64,000 nucleotides of DNA, taken from contig MGWS01000033.1 of assembly GCA_001801105.1 (NCBI GenBank), positions 90,821 to 154,820 of the forward strand. The letters run 5' to 3'. A program made the position numbers and the translations under genes. The stretch comes from Gallionellales bacterium GWA2_60_18 (GTDB lineage Bacteria; Pseudomonadota; Gammaproteobacteria; Burkholderiales; Gallionellaceae). The notes under the pieces were generated by a model. The model saw nothing but the letters and a program-made list of their open reading frames with translations. It was not told the DNA's origin and did no database searches. Below are positions 46,048 to 56,352 of this stretch, piece after piece. How positions within the stretch are numbered: position 1 is the first letter of the stretch; every line of letters begins with the position of its first letter.

Positions 46048-46269
46048 TTATTCTTGCGGCGGGTAGGGATTGGCCAGCCCGGCGATCAGCTCGGCCAGCA
46101 CGAGGCGGAACTGCTGCTCGTCGCAGCCCATCAGCACCGCGTCTTCCAGCGCGTCCTGGCAGGTCTGGCGGATCTCTTCGAGGTTCTCGCGCAGTACCTT
46201 GTTCTTTTCCACGCAGGCGATGGTTTCCCCGGTAGGGGAGCGCCAGATTATCTTGTCGTCATGCTTCAT
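46048..46269 (-). CDS. Small conserved protein next to dcd
   Basis: 73 residues: MKHDDKIIWRSPTGETIACVEKNK, then LREIRQTCQDAL-type helices and QFRLVLAELIAGLANPYPPQE. It looks like one helical domain; function unknown. It starts nine bases after the stop of the dcd remnant, with which it shares strand and probably transcript. Confidence 0.75.
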   Translation of the reverse strand: MKHDDKIIWRSPTGETIACVEKNKVLRENLEEIRQTCQDALEDAVLMGCDEQQFRLVLAELIAGLANPYPPQE

Positions 46270-46277
46270 GGCTGGAA

Positions 46278-46394
46278 CTACATCTCCGGCAATGTGACGC
46301 CGACCAGCCCCTTCACCCGCGTCGGCGAGAACGGCTCGATCATGCCGTGCTGTTCCGCCATGCGGCGGATCCATTTGTCGGATTTGATACTCAT
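46278..46394 (-). pseudogene. dcd: dCTP deaminase relic with internal in-frame deletion
   Basis: A 38-codon frame begins [19 protein letters not shown], the invariant start of proteobacterial dCTP deaminase, continues EPFSPTRVK and then ends [10 protein letters not shown]. The last ten residues look like the natural Dcd C-terminus (family ends QGQxGVTLP). The catalytic centre and some 150 codons between are missing, yet frame and both ends are kept. An intact enzyme (~188 residues) would make dUTP from dCTP for thymidylate supply. The neighbouring order apbC-dcd-small ORF agrees with the identification. Confidence 0.75.
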
Positions 46395-46425
46395 GCTTTA
46401 CCTCGTTGATTCATCGGAAATGCAT

Positions 46426-46477
46426 GTAGGAGCGGCGGCAGCCGCGATGGGTTTATCGCGGTTGCCGCCGCTCCTAC
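46426..46477. repeat. GTAGGAGC REP pair upstream of apbC 3' end
   Basis: Arms 46426-46448 (GTAGGAGCGGCGGCAGCC...) and 46455-46477 pair over 23 bases with one mismatch around GGGTTT. This is the classic GTAG-type REP form. It fills the dcd-apbC gap. Confidence 0.82.
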
Positions 46478-46499
46478 GAATCGCAATTCCGCAAGCGGC

Positions 46500-47594
<1,095 letters not shown>

Positions 47595-47704
47595 CGCTAC
47601 CTCGTCTGGTTTTGGGGAAAAATGAGGCGTGATTTTAACCAATTCGCCGCTGCCGTGTGCGATTTGCTAAAATCCGCGCCTTTACGGCATTCCGGCAACA
47701 ATCC

Positions 47705-50002
47705 ATGACCACGCGCAAGATCCTCGTCACTTCCGCCCTGCCTTACGCCAACGGCAGCATCCACCTCGGCCACCTGGTCGAATACATCCAGACCGACATC
47801 TGGGTGCGCTTCCAGAAGATGCGCGGCAACATCTGCCACTACGTCTGCGCCGACGACACCCACGGCACGCCCATCATGCTGCGCGCCGAGAAGGAAGGCA
47901 TCACCCCGGAGCAACTGATCGCCCGCGTGTGGCAGGAGCATTTCGACGATTTTGAGGCATTCCACGTCAAATTCGACCACTACGGCTCGACCAACTCGGA
48001 CGAGACCCGGCAATGCGCCGAGACCATCTACGCCACCCTCAAGGACAAGGGGTTGATCGAGGTACGCTCCATCGAGCAGTATTACGACCCGGTCAAGAAC
48101 ATGTTCCTGCCTGACCGCTTCATCAAGGGCGAATGCCCGAAGTGCCATGCCAAGGACCAATACGGCGACAACTGCGAAGCCTGCGGCGCGGCCTATGCGC
48201 CCACCGAACTGAAGAACCCCTATTCCGCCGTGTCCGGCGCCAAGCCGGAACTGCGCAACTCCGACCACTATTTCTTCAAGCTTTCTGCCGACACCTGCCA
48301 GCAGTTCCTGCGCGAATGGACGCGCAGCGACGCGCTGCAACCGGAAGCCGCCAACAAGATGCAGGAATGGCTGGGCGCCGAAGGCGAGAACAAACTAACC
48401 GACTGGGACATCTCGCGCGACGCGCCGTATTTTGGCTTCGAGATTCCCGATGCGCCGGGCAAGTATTTCTATGTGTGGCTGGATGCGCCGGTGGGATACA
48501 TGGGCAGCTTCAAGCAGTTGTGTGCCAAACGAACCCATCCCCATCCTAACCTTCCCCTTGAAGGGGAAAGCGGGGGTGGGGGTGGGGTGCTCGACTTCGA
48601 CGACTATTGGAAACAAGGCTCCGATACCGAGCTGTACCACTTCATCGGCAAGGACATCCTGTATTTCCACGCCCTGTTCTGGCCCGCCATGCTGCAACAC
48701 GCCGGTTTCCGCACCCCGACCAAACTGTTCGCGCACGGCTTCCTCACCGTCAACGGCGAGAAGATGAGCAAGTCGCGCGGCACCTTCATCACCGCGCGCA
48801 GCTATGTGGACCACATCAAGAACACCGAATACCTGCGCTATTACTACGCCGCCAAGCTCAACGGCACGATGGAAGACCTCGACCTGAATCTTGAGGATTT
48901 TGTGGCGAAGGTGAATAGCGATTTGATTGGCAAGTACATCAATATTGCGAGCCGGTGTGCTGGGTTCATAACCAATCGTTTTAGCGGCGAAATAACGACG
49001 CATGACTTTTCCGAAGAAAGTGAAATGGAACTCACCACAGGTATCAGACAAGGTGGGCCGCATTCCGGAATACGTCCAGCAGAAGCAGAGATACTTGAAA
49101 AATGTGATATTGCCTGGAATGTTGGACACGCCTTTAATAGCCGCGATTACAACCATGCATTACGTTTAATCATGGGTGCCGCCGATGAAGTGAATAGATG
49201 TGTCGCTGATTGGGCTCCATGGAATATTGCAAAATCTCCCTCACGTGATGCTGAGCTTCAATGGAAATGCTCTGTAATCCTTGAATGCTTTAGAAGACTC
49301 ACTTGCATGCTAAAGCCCGTTTTGCCTGAATTGGCAAAGCAGGCTGAAGCCTTCTTAAATATTGAACCACTTCAATGGCCCGAAAAAGAATTTAAATCCA
49401 GATTACCGGAAGGCCATAAGATCAATCCGTTTACTCCACTCATGACCCGCCTCGACCCCAAACTCATCGAAGCGATGGTCGCCGCCAACCAGGAAAGCCT
49501 GAAACCCATGACCGAATCGCATTCGCAAACTCGACATGCCGAGGCTCAGCAACATCAGCCCTCACCCCTAACCCCTGATGGAACTACTGGCCATTCGACT
49601 AAGCCCGCAAGCGGGCAAGTCGCTGGTCATCTCCCGCCAGCGGGCGAGGGGAACAAAATCTCCCCCATCGCCGAGACCATCAGCATCGACGATTTCAACA
49701 AGATCGACCTGCGCGTGGCACACATCGTCAATGCCGAGCATGTGGAAGGCGCGGAGAAGTTGCTGAAGCTGACGCTGGACATCGGCGAGGCGCAGCCGCG
49801 CACGGTGTTCGCGGGCATCAAGTCGGCTTACGACCCGGAAAAACTCAAAGGCCGCATGACGGTGATGGTCGCCAACCTCGCGCCGCGCAAGATGAAGTTC
49901 GGCCTGTCGGAAGGCATGGTGCTGGCGGCTTCGGGCGAGACACCCGGATTGTTCATCCTGTCGCCGGACGACGGCGCGCAGCCGGGAATGCGCATCAAAT
50001 AG
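47705..50002 (+). CDS. metG: Methionyl-tRNA synthetase
   Basis: 765 residues, longer than usual (~680-700). The HIGH region is [17 protein letters not shown], zinc cysteines are in [26 protein letters not shown] is [12 protein letters not shown], and a C-terminal tRNA-binding domain starts at [25 protein letters not shown]. Three oddities: residues about 277-295 ([17 protein letters not shown]) are translated repeat DNA; the linker at about 603-650 ([12 protein letters not shown]...LPPAGEG) is another; and the anticodon-binding part (DNA about 48890-49440) is clearly lower in GC and uses different codons from the rest, as if replaced by recombination. Start at 47705 by homology with the family N-terminus. 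Confidence 0.95.
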   Translation: MTTRKILVTSALPYANGSIHLGHLVEYIQTDIWVRFQKMRGNICHYVCADDTHGTPIMLRAEKEGITPEQLIARVWQEHFDDFEAFHVKFDHYGSTNSDETRQCAETIYATLKDKGLIEVRSIEQYYDPVKNMFLPDRFIKGECPKCHAKDQYGDNCEACGAAYAPTELKNPYSAVSGAKPELRNSDHYFFKLSADTCQQFLREWTRSDALQPEAANKMQEWLGAEGENKLTDWDISRDAPYFGFEIPDAPGKYFYVWLDAPVGYMGSFKQLCAKRTHPHPNLPLEGESGGGGGVLDFDDYWKQGSDTELYHFIGKDILYFHALFWPAMLQHAGFRTPTKLFAHGFLTVNGEKMSKSRGTFITARSYVDHIKNTEYLRYYYAAKLNGTMEDLDLNLEDFVAKVNSDLIGKYINIASRCAGFITNRFSGEITTHDFSEESEMELTTGIRQGGPHSGIRPAEAEILEKCDIAWNVGHAFNSRDYNHALRLIMGAADEVNRCVADWAPWNIAKSPSRDAELQWKCSVILECFRRLTCMLKPVLPELAKQAEAFLNIEPLQWPEKEFKSRLPEGHKINPFTPLMTRLDPKLIEAMVAANQESLKPMTESHSQTRHAEAQQHQPSPLTPDGTTGHSTKPASGQVAGHLPPAGEGNKISPIAETISIDDFNKIDLRVAHIVNAEHVEGAEKLLKLTLDIGEAQPRTVFAGIKSAYDPEKLKGRMTVMVANLAPRKMKFGLSEGMVLAASGETPGLFILSPDDGAQPGMRIK
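48534..48588. repeat. CCCCATCC/GGGG palindromic repeat inside metG (copy A)
   Basis: CCCCATCCTAACC-TTCCCC-TTGAAGGGGAA then a G-rich complement of the first part. It adds about 17 codons between the conserved CAKR and LDFDDYWK segments without breaking the frame. Confidence 0.78.
49559..49651. repeat. Palindromic repeat inside metG (copy B)
   Basis: CCCTCACCCCTAACCC at one end and CTCCCGCCAGCGGGCGAGGGG at the other, with AGCCCGCAAGCGGGC in the middle. It lies in the linker before the C-terminal tRNA-binding domain, in frame. Confidence 0.7.
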
Positions 50003-50072
50003 AATCCCGGCCTCGAAAGAATCACTGCGTCGGCATCGCAAGGGCGGCGTTCGAGAGCCTATTCAGCAAGTT

Positions 50073-51008
50073 CTAAGGCAGCAGTTCCCGGGAAGCGAGC
50101 GCCTGAATGACGGCCGTTTTAAGCTGGTGCATATTCCAGGCTTGGCGGCGCGCATCGGAGCGCATTTCGTAGTTGACCCACTGCAACTGGAGCTGGAGCA
50201 GGCTTTTCACTTCGGCTTCATTGATCGCTTGCGACAGCATCGATTTATCCGGGGCCTCGCTGATCAGAATGCGCGCCGCATCCGGAACAAGCTGCCGCAT
50301 CTTGCCGAGGAACTGGATGCCGTCCATGTCGGGCAGGGTTTGCGCAGAGATGACGAGGTCGCAATGGTGTTCTCCGGCATATCCCAGGGCTGCCCTGGCA
50401 GTATTGAAACCTTCGACCGCGCATTTGAATTTCCCCGGGCACGGCGCATTACTCATCTCCTGCTGAATTGCGCCATATATATCTTCGTTCCCGCTTTCAC
50501 TCGTCAGTCCGCTGGAGATGATTGCAAGCTGGCTGTCATCGCCGTCCGCCACAACGATATGGAAAGTGGCGCCATCATGGGGCGGTTGCGTGGCGACGCT
50601 CCCGTCCGGACCGGCAGCCAGCCTGCGGCGTCTCTCCAGGAGAGCATCACGGTAGGATAGCGCCTGCCGGATGCTGGATAGCAGCTCGGCTTTTCCCCAT
50701 GGTTTTGCGATGAAGCGGTAGACATGCGTTTCATTGATGGTGCGGATCAGCGCATTGATGTCCGATTCGCCGCTCAGCAGCAGACGCGCCGCATCCGGCT
50801 GCAGCAGCCTGAACTGTTTCAGGAATTCGAGGCCGTTCATACCCGGCATCTGGTAATCCGCGACCACCAGATCGAATTGCGTTGTTCGGCAATGATCGAG
50901 CGCGGCGACGGAATCGTCGAACGCCTCGATTTCGAAAGCATCCCTCAATTCGCGCCGAAGGGCGTTGAGCACATTCTGTTCGTCGTCGACCAGCAATATC
51001 CTGTTCAT
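50073..51008 (-). CDS. Response regulator with two receiver domains, the second degenerate
   Basis: 311 residues. Receiver 1 (about 1-120) has RILLVDDEQNVL, phospho-acceptor aspartate in DLVVADYQMPGMNG and the conserved lysine in FIAKPW. Receiver 2 (about 150-280) begins HIVVADGDDSQ, but its acceptor position reads LVISAQTLPDMDG with alanine for aspartate, so it cannot be phosphorylated normally. A short helical tail follows; no DNA-binding or enzymatic output is visible. GGGAG five bases upstream sets the ATG at 51008. It is downstream of the hyf-like operon on the same strand, but nearly 200 bases away. Confidence 0.85.
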   Translation of the reverse strand: MNRILLVDDEQNVLNALRRELRDAFEIEAFDDSVAALDHCRTTQFDLVVADYQMPGMNGLEFLKQFRLLQPDAARLLLSGESDINALIRTINETHVYRFIAKPWGKAELLSSIRQALSYRDALLERRRRLAAGPDGSVATQPPHDGATFHIVVADGDDSQLAIISSGLTSESGNEDIYGAIQQEMSNAPCPGKFKCAVEGFNTARAALGYAGEHHCDLVISAQTLPDMDGIQFLGKMRQLVPDAARILISEAPDKSMLSQAINEAEVKSLLQLQLQWVNYEMRSDARRQAWNMHQLKTAVIQALASRELLP

Positions 51009-51205
51009 GATGGCTCCCCCGCACTGAAATTGAATACCGGAAATTGAAGGCGCGAGATGCCTTGAGAACTGCGCCTGCGATGCAACACTCAAACCCGTGC
51101 GATATCCGGAAACAATCCGGTACCGGGTACTTGCATCATATCCGCGCCGCGCCGGAAGGCAACATGCTTGCGCTCATTTTCCCATCGACCGCACGGACGA
51201 TGACC

Positions 51206-51718
51206 CTACTTCTTCGCGCTGATGGCGGTCAGGATGCCTTGCAGGATGGCAGTCGGCGTGGGCGGGCAGCCGGGTACTGCGACATCCACCGGGATGACGT
51301 TGGCGACTTTGCCGCAGGTGGCGTAGCTCTCGCCGAACATCCCGCCGTCGCAGGCGCAATCGCCCAGCGCGACCACCAGCTTGGGTTCCGGCGTGGCGTC
51401 CCAGGTGCGTTTCAGCGCCACTTCCATGTGGCGCGACACCGGGCCGGTCACCAGCAGCAGGTCGGCATGGCGCGGGCTGGCGACGAACTTGATGCCGAGC
51501 CCTTCGATGTTGTAGTAGGCGTTGTTGACCGCGTGGATCTCCAGTTCGCAGCCGTTGCATGAACCCGCGTCCACATGACGGATGGCGAGTGCGCCGCCGA
51601 ACACGTCGAGGATATCCTGCTGCAAACGCTGCATATTCAGACGCAAGGACTCATCCGCTTGCGGCGGCGCTTCGGTTTTGATGCCGGTTTTAATGATCTG
51701 TTTCAGTATCTGGTACAT
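51206..51718 (-). CDS. hyfI: Small [4Fe-4S] subunit of the Hyf/Ehr-like complex (NuoB/HyfI family)
   Basis: 170 residues. All four ligands of the N2/proximal cluster are present: DAGSCNGCELEIHAVNN, VALGDCACDGGMFG and AVPGCPPTPTAIL. It would sit on the large subunit at the membrane arm and pass electrons to or from quinone or another acceptor. Its start overlaps the large-subunit stop by one base. Last gene of the six-gene operon. Confidence 0.9.
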   Translation of the reverse strand: MYQILKQIIKTGIKTEAPPQADESLRLNMQRLQQDILDVFGGALAIRHVDAGSCNGCELEIHAVNNAYYNIEGLGIKFVASPRHADLLLVTGPVSRHMEVALKRTWDATPEPKLVVALGDCACDGGMFGESYATCGKVANVIPVDVAVPGCPPTPTAILQGILTAISAKK

Positions 51719-53268
51719 CAGAGGTCGTGTCCTGAATAGCTGAGGTTGAACGATTTATTGATGAGCGGGAAATCCGGCACGATGTTGCCCATGACGGCGT
51801 GTTCCAGCGCCGGCCAATTCTGCCAGGACGGATCGTGCGGATGGACGCGAGAGAGATTGCCGTCCGCATCGGTGTGCAGCGCCACCAGCACCTCGCCGCG
51901 CCAGCCTTCCACCAGCCCCACACCGAAGCCGTTGCCGGGCAACTTTTCCAGCGGCAACGCCAGCTCGTCGCCATGCACCAGGTTGACCAGTATCTCGCGC
52001 TGCAGGCGCAGCGACTCGAACAGCTCGTCGAAGCGCACGATGACGCGCGCCGCGACGTCGCCGTTGCGGTAGGTCGCCATGCGTACATCCAGCTTGTCAT
52101 AGGGCGCGACGGGGAACTGCGCGCGCGCGTCCCATGCCTGCGCGCTGGCGCGTCCGGCCAACCCGCACAGCCCAAGCTCGGCAGCCAGCTTAGGCTCGAT
52201 CCGTCCGGCACCGATGAAACGGTCCTGCACCCCGGCATGTTCCTCGTAGATGCCGCGCAGCACATGCACCTCGCGTTCCAGCAGATCGCACTCCTCCGCG
52301 ATCACGCGCTTGGCTTCGGCAGTCACATCCACCGCGACGCCGCCCGGAATGATGGCATCCATCAGATAGCGGTGGCCGAACAGTGCAGCATTGTTGCGCA
52401 GCATCTGTTCTTTCAATATCCAGAACTGCGCAAAGCCGAACGACAGCGCGACATCGTTGCCGAGATAGCCGAGGTCGCCGAGATGGTTGGCGACGCGTTC
52501 GCGCTCTAGCAGCAGCGCGCGCAGCCACAAAGCGCGATCCGGCGGCGTGATATTGGCGATACTCTCCGCCGCCATCGCATAGGCCCAGGCGTAAGCTACC
52601 GTGGAATCGCCGCTCACCCGTCCGGCCAGCTTCGCGCCTTGTTGCAGCATCATGCTCTCGAAAAGTTTTTCGATGCCCTTGTGGGTATAGCCGAGGCGTT
52701 CTTCCAGGCGCAGCACTTTTTCGCCGACCACCGAGAAGCGGAAGTGCCCCGGCTCGATGATGCCGGCATGCACCGGCCCGACCGGAATCTCGTGCACCCC
52801 CTGCCCTTCGACCTGCACGAAGGGATAGCTGTCCAACTCTTCGGCACGGCTCGCCGCTGCATCGAAATCCTTGCGCAACGGAAAGCTGCCGCCTTGCCAT
52901 GAGCCGTGGCGCAACCATTTGCGGTGATCGCCGCTTTCCTGCGCGTAGATGCCGAGCAGGTCATACGTCGCGCGCTGCATGCGTCCGGCTGCCGGAAAAA
53001 TGCCGGCGATGTCTTCATAGCAGGGTTGTTCGGCGTGCAACGGCAAGGTGAGGCACACCAGCCCGGTTTCGTTGATGAGCGCGACATGCAGCGCATAGCC
53101 GTTGCCTTGCGCGCGCTCGTCGCTGCCCCACAGCGCGACCAGCCTGCCGCCGCCGTCGCGCACGTTGCGGCAGATCGGTTGCAGGTCCGCGCCGCCGATC
53201 CTGCCGTGCCAAGCCGGAATCGCGCCGGGCAAGCGGGTCAACTGCAAACCGGGATGGGTGATGGGCAT
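51718..53268 (-). CDS. hyfG: Large subunit of the Hyf/Ehr-like complex (NuoCD/HyfG-like, no NiFe cysteines)
   Basis: 516 residues: an N-terminal NuoC-like part (to about 160, YDLLGIYAQESGDHRKWLRHG) fused to a NuoD/HyfG-like part (PVGPVHAGIIEPGHFRFSVVGE...GYTHKGIEKLFESM). In NiFe hydrogenases two CxxC motifs bind the metal. Here the first site reads AGRVSGDSTVAYAW (about 215-228) and the C-terminal one HPHDPSWQNWPALEH, with no cysteine in either. The protein is therefore not a hydrogenase but fits Ehr/complex-I-like large subunits. Its substrate is unknown. Confidence 0.88.
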   Translation of the reverse strand: MPITHPGLQLTRLPGAIPAWHGRIGGADLQPICRNVRDGGGRLVALWGSDERAQGNGYALHVALINETGLVCLTLPLHAEQPCYEDIAGIFPAAGRMQRATYDLLGIYAQESGDHRKWLRHGSWQGGSFPLRKDFDAAASRAEELDSYPFVQVEGQGVHEIPVGPVHAGIIEPGHFRFSVVGEKVLRLEERLGYTHKGIEKLFESMMLQQGAKLAGRVSGDSTVAYAWAYAMAAESIANITPPDRALWLRALLLERERVANHLGDLGYLGNDVALSFGFAQFWILKEQMLRNNAALFGHRYLMDAIIPGGVAVDVTAEAKRVIAEECDLLEREVHVLRGIYEEHAGVQDRFIGAGRIEPKLAAELGLCGLAGRASAQAWDARAQFPVAPYDKLDVRMATYRNGDVAARVIVRFDELFESLRLQREILVNLVHGDELALPLEKLPGNGFGVGLVEGWRGEVLVALHTDADGNLSRVHPHDPSWQNWPALEHAVMGNIVPDFPLINKSFNLSYSGHDL

Positions 53269-53277
53269 GGTCTTATC

Positions 53278-54735
53278 CTATCCTAGCAAAGTGGCCGCCT
53301 GGCGATACCAGTCCGCCAGATAGGGCGGCATGTACAAGCCGAGGATCAACACCAGCAGCAAATGCACGAACACCGGTATCAGCGCGGGCGGGTGCGGCAG
53401 CGGTTGCGCGGTGGTCTCGCCGAACACCATCGGCTGCACCTTGCCGAAGATCGCGGCGAACGCGACGCCGAGCGCCAGCAGCAGGATCGGCGTCGCCCAC
53501 GGGTATTCGTGCATCGCGGTGGTGATGATCAGGAACTCGCTGGAAAACACGCCGAACGGCGGCATGCCGAGGATCGCCAGCGTGCCCAGCATCAGCCCCC
53601 AACCGACCGTCGGGCTGACCTGCAACAGACCGCGAATGCTGTCCATCTGCTGCGTACCGGCTTTCTGCACCGCATGCCCTACCGCGAAGAAGATCGCCGA
53701 TTTGGTCAGGCTATGCATGGTCATGTGCAGCATCGCCGCAAAGGTCGCCACCGCACCGCCCATGCCAAAGGCAAAGGTAATCAGCCCCATGTGTTCGATG
53801 GAGGAGTAGGCGAACATGCGCTTGATGTCCTTCTGGCGCGACAGGAACAGCGCCGCGACCACCACCGAAAGCAGGCCGAAGCCCATCATCAGGTTGCCCG
53901 CAAAATGCGTACCCAATGAGCCGTCCACCAGCACCTTGCTGCGCATCACCGCACATAGCGCCACGTTCAGCAGCAAACCGGACAGCACGGCGGAGACCGG
54001 CGTCGGGCCTTCGGCATGGGCGTCCGGCAACCAGCTGTGCAGCGGCACCAGCCCGATCTTGGTGCCGTAGCCGACCAGCAGGAACACGAACGCCAGCTTG
54101 AGCACGGTGGGTTCGAGATCGCCCTTGACCTGGTTCAGGTGCGTCCACAGCAAGGCCGTGCCGCCCTGTCCCAGCACGCGCTCGGCGGCGAAATACAGCA
54201 GGATGGTGCCAAACAGCGCCAGCGCGATGCCGACGCCACACAGGATGAAATACTTCCATGCCGCTTCCAGACTGGCCGGGGTGCGGTACAGGCTGACCAG
54301 CAATACCGTGGTCAGCGTCGCCGCTTCCATCGCCACCCAGACGATGCCCATGTTGTTGGTGGTCAGGGCAACCAGCATGGTGAAGGTGAACAGCTGGTAC
54401 ATGCTGTAGTACAGATGCAGCATGCCGGTGGACAGCTTGCCGTGATGCTGCTCGATGCGCATGTAGGGGCGCGAGAACAGCGAGGTGGTGAATGCCACGA
54501 ACGCGGTCAGCGCGACCAGGAACACATTGAACTGATCGATGAAGAACTGTTCGTTGAACGCGACCTGCGGCCCGGAATCGACCACGCGCATGGTCAGCAC
54601 CACCGAAGCGAGAAAGGTGCAACCGCTCATCAGCGAATTCAACTCGGCGGCCCAGCGGCGCGAACCGAACACGGCCAGCAGCCCGCCGCCCAACAGCGGC
54701 GTGAGCAACAGCGCCAGAAGTTGCAGATCAATCAT
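53278..54735 (-). CDS. hyfF: Proton-pumping membrane subunit HyfF-like
   Basis: 485 residues, about 14 membrane helices, of the Mrp/NuoLMN antiporter family. Seen are TTVLLVSLYRTPASLEAAWKYFILCGVGIALALFG, IGLVPLHSWLPDAHAEGPTPVSAVLSGLLLNVALCAVMR and KRMFAYSSIEHMGLITFAFG, the broken-helix and lysine/glutamate regions of proton translocation. Starts eight bases inside the hyfE stop. Confidence 0.92.
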   Translation of the reverse strand: MIDLQLLALLLTPLLGGGLLAVFGSRRWAAELNSLMSGCTFLASVVLTMRVVDSGPQVAFNEQFFIDQFNVFLVALTAFVAFTTSLFSRPYMRIEQHHGKLSTGMLHLYYSMYQLFTFTMLVALTTNNMGIVWVAMEAATLTTVLLVSLYRTPASLEAAWKYFILCGVGIALALFGTILLYFAAERVLGQGGTALLWTHLNQVKGDLEPTVLKLAFVFLLVGYGTKIGLVPLHSWLPDAHAEGPTPVSAVLSGLLLNVALCAVMRSKVLVDGSLGTHFAGNLMMGFGLLSVVVAALFLSRQKDIKRMFAYSSIEHMGLITFAFGMGGAVATFAAMLHMTMHSLTKSAIFFAVGHAVQKAGTQQMDSIRGLLQVSPTVGWGLMLGTLAILGMPPFGVFSSEFLIITTAMHEYPWATPILLLALGVAFAAIFGKVQPMVFGETTAQPLPHPPALIPVFVHLLLVLILGLYMPPYLADWYRQAATLLG

Positions 54736-55390
54736 CTTTCAACTTCTCCATGTGCGTGATATCCAGACTGTCGAAGGTCTCGCGGATCTGGAAGAAGAAG
54801 ATGCCGAAGATGAAAGTCGCCACCAGTACGTCCAGCGCGATGCCCAGCTCCACCACCAGCGGCATCCCCTGCGTGGCGCTGGTGGCGGCGAAGAACAGGC
54901 CGTTCTCCAGCGACAGGAAGGCGACCACCTGCGAGATCGCCTTGCGCCGCGTCAGCATCATCAGCAGCGACAGCATCACGCTCGCCAGCGCGATGCCGAT
55001 CAGGCCGCGCGTGATGCCTTCGGCCAGTTGCGAAATGGGTGCGGCGAGGTTGAAAGAAAAGATCACCAGCGCGATGCCGACCAGCATGGTGGTCGGAATG
55101 TTGATCAGCGTTTCCACGTCCCAGCGCACGTTCAGCTTGCGGATCAGCCGGTGCAGCAGCCAGGGCAGCAGCAGCACTTTCAGCAGCAAGGTCAGCGCGG
55201 CGGAATAATACAAATGGTGCTGCGCGGTGGAGTACGCCACCACGAAGGTGCTGACCGACAGCACCAAGCCCTGCCATGCAAACAGATTGATCAGCGACAG
55301 GATGCGCCGTTGCGACAGCATGGCGAACACGATCAGCAGTAGCAGCGCGGCCAGCAGGTTGACGAATTGCAATGCCAGTGGAATCTGCAT
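54728..55390 (-). CDS. hyfE: Membrane subunit HyfE-like
   Basis: 220 residues, six to seven membrane helices, with an N-terminal MQIPLALQFVNLLAALLLLIVF and LNVRWDVETLINIPTTMLVG, and the NuoK-like SLENGLFFAATSATQGMPLVVELGIALDVLVA. The ATG at 55388-55390 overlaps the hyfC stop; a much longer open frame to 56110 is an overlap with hyfC and has no family match, so it was cut here. Confidence 0.9.
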   Translation of the reverse strand: MQIPLALQFVNLLAALLLLIVFAMLSQRRILSLINLFAWQGLVLSVSTFVVAYSTAQHHLYYSAALTLLLKVLLLPWLLHRLIRKLNVRWDVETLINIPTTMLVGIALVIFSFNLAAPISQLAEGITRGLIGIALASVMLSLLMMLTRRKAISQVVAFLSLENGLFFAATSATQGMPLVVELGIALDVLVATFIFGIFFFQIRETFDSLDITHMEKLKDD

Positions 55391-56352
55391 CAGGCCCCCA
55401 GCAGGAAGTGGATCAGCAGCCCCAGCACGGCCAGCAGAAACGCCGTACCGAGGAACTCCGGCGCGCGGAAGATGCGCATCTTGGCCATCAACGTTTCCAG
55501 CACGGCCAGCGCCGCGCCCGCCACCGTCAGCTTGAGCAGCAGCAGCGCGATCGCCAGCGGCAGCCCCGCCCAGTTGCCCACTTCGGCGATGCCATGCGGC
55601 AGGAACAACGCGATGCCGATGGAGATATAAGCGAACAGCTTCAGACTGCTGGCCCATTCGATCAGCGCCAGATGGCGCGCCGAATATTCCAGGATCATCG
55701 CCTCGTGGATCATGGTCAGTTCCAGATGCGTGGCGGGATTGTCTACCGGGATGCGCGCATTCTCGGCCAGCAGCACGATCACGAATGCCAGCGCGGCGAA
55801 CGCCAGACTCGGATAGAGCACGAACTGGTGGTGCGCCAACGCCTCGACGATGCGCGGCAACTGGGTGGAATGGCTGATCATCGAGGCGGTGAACAGCACC
55901 ATCAGCAAGGCCGGTTCGGCGAGGAACGACACCAGCATCTCGCGCCGCGCGCCGAGCGTGCCGAACGAGGTGCCGATGTCCATCGCCGCCAGCGCGATGA
56001 ACACCCGCGCCAGCGCGAACACGCCGACCAGCGCGATCACATCGGCAGCCTGCGAGAACGGCAGGTCCACCGCGATGATCGGGATGATGGCCGCCGCCAG
56101 CCACATGCAACCGAACACGATGTAGGGCGTGATGCGGAACAGCCAGGACGCGTTATGCGCGATCACCGCGTCCTTGTGGAACAGCTTGTGCAACACGCGG
56201 TAGGGCTGCAACAGCCCGGCGCCGGAACGGTTCTGCAACCATGCCTGACACTGGTTGACCCAGCCGGTCAGCAGCGGCGCGGCCAGCACCACCACCAGCA
56301 ACTGGGTGAGCTGGAACGCGACGGCCAGAATATGCTCCGAGTTATTCATCAT
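55390..56352 (-). CDS. hyfC: Membrane subunit HyfC-like (NuoH family)
   Basis: 320 residues, eight or nine membrane helices. NuoH-like blocks: NRSGAGLLQPYRVLHKLFHKDAVIA, the quinone-site region ENARIPVDNPATHLELTMIHEAMILEYSARH with the conserved acidic residues, and IALFLPHGIAEVGNWAG. It joins the peripheral arm to the antiporter-like subunits. ATG codons at 56352 and 56349 are both possible; the first overlaps the hyfB stop. Confidence 0.92.
   Translation of the reverse strand: MMNNSEHILAVAFQLTQLLVVVLAAPLLTGWVNQCQAWLQNRSGAGLLQPYRVLHKLFHKDAVIAHNASWLFRITPYIVFGCMWLAAAIIPIIAVDLPFSQAADVIALVGVFALARVFIALAAMDIGTSFGTLGARREMLVSFLAEPALLMVLFTASMISHSTQLPRIVEALAHHQFVLYPSLAFAALAFVIVLLAENARIPVDNPATHLELTMIHEAMILEYSARHLALIEWASSLKLFAYISIGIALFLPHGIAEVGNWAGLPLAIALLLLKLTVAGAALAVLETLMAKMRIFRAPEFLGTAFLLAVLGLLIHFLLGA

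Noticed and set aside
51718..53268. Group 4 NiFe hydrogenase catalytic subunit
   Set aside because: Both cysteine pairs needed for nickel-iron binding are absent, so hydrogenase activity is not supported.
54728..56110. 460-codon frame containing hyfE plus a long upstream extension
   Set aside because: The extension is an out-of-frame reading of hyfC and shows no domain; hyfE starts at 55390.
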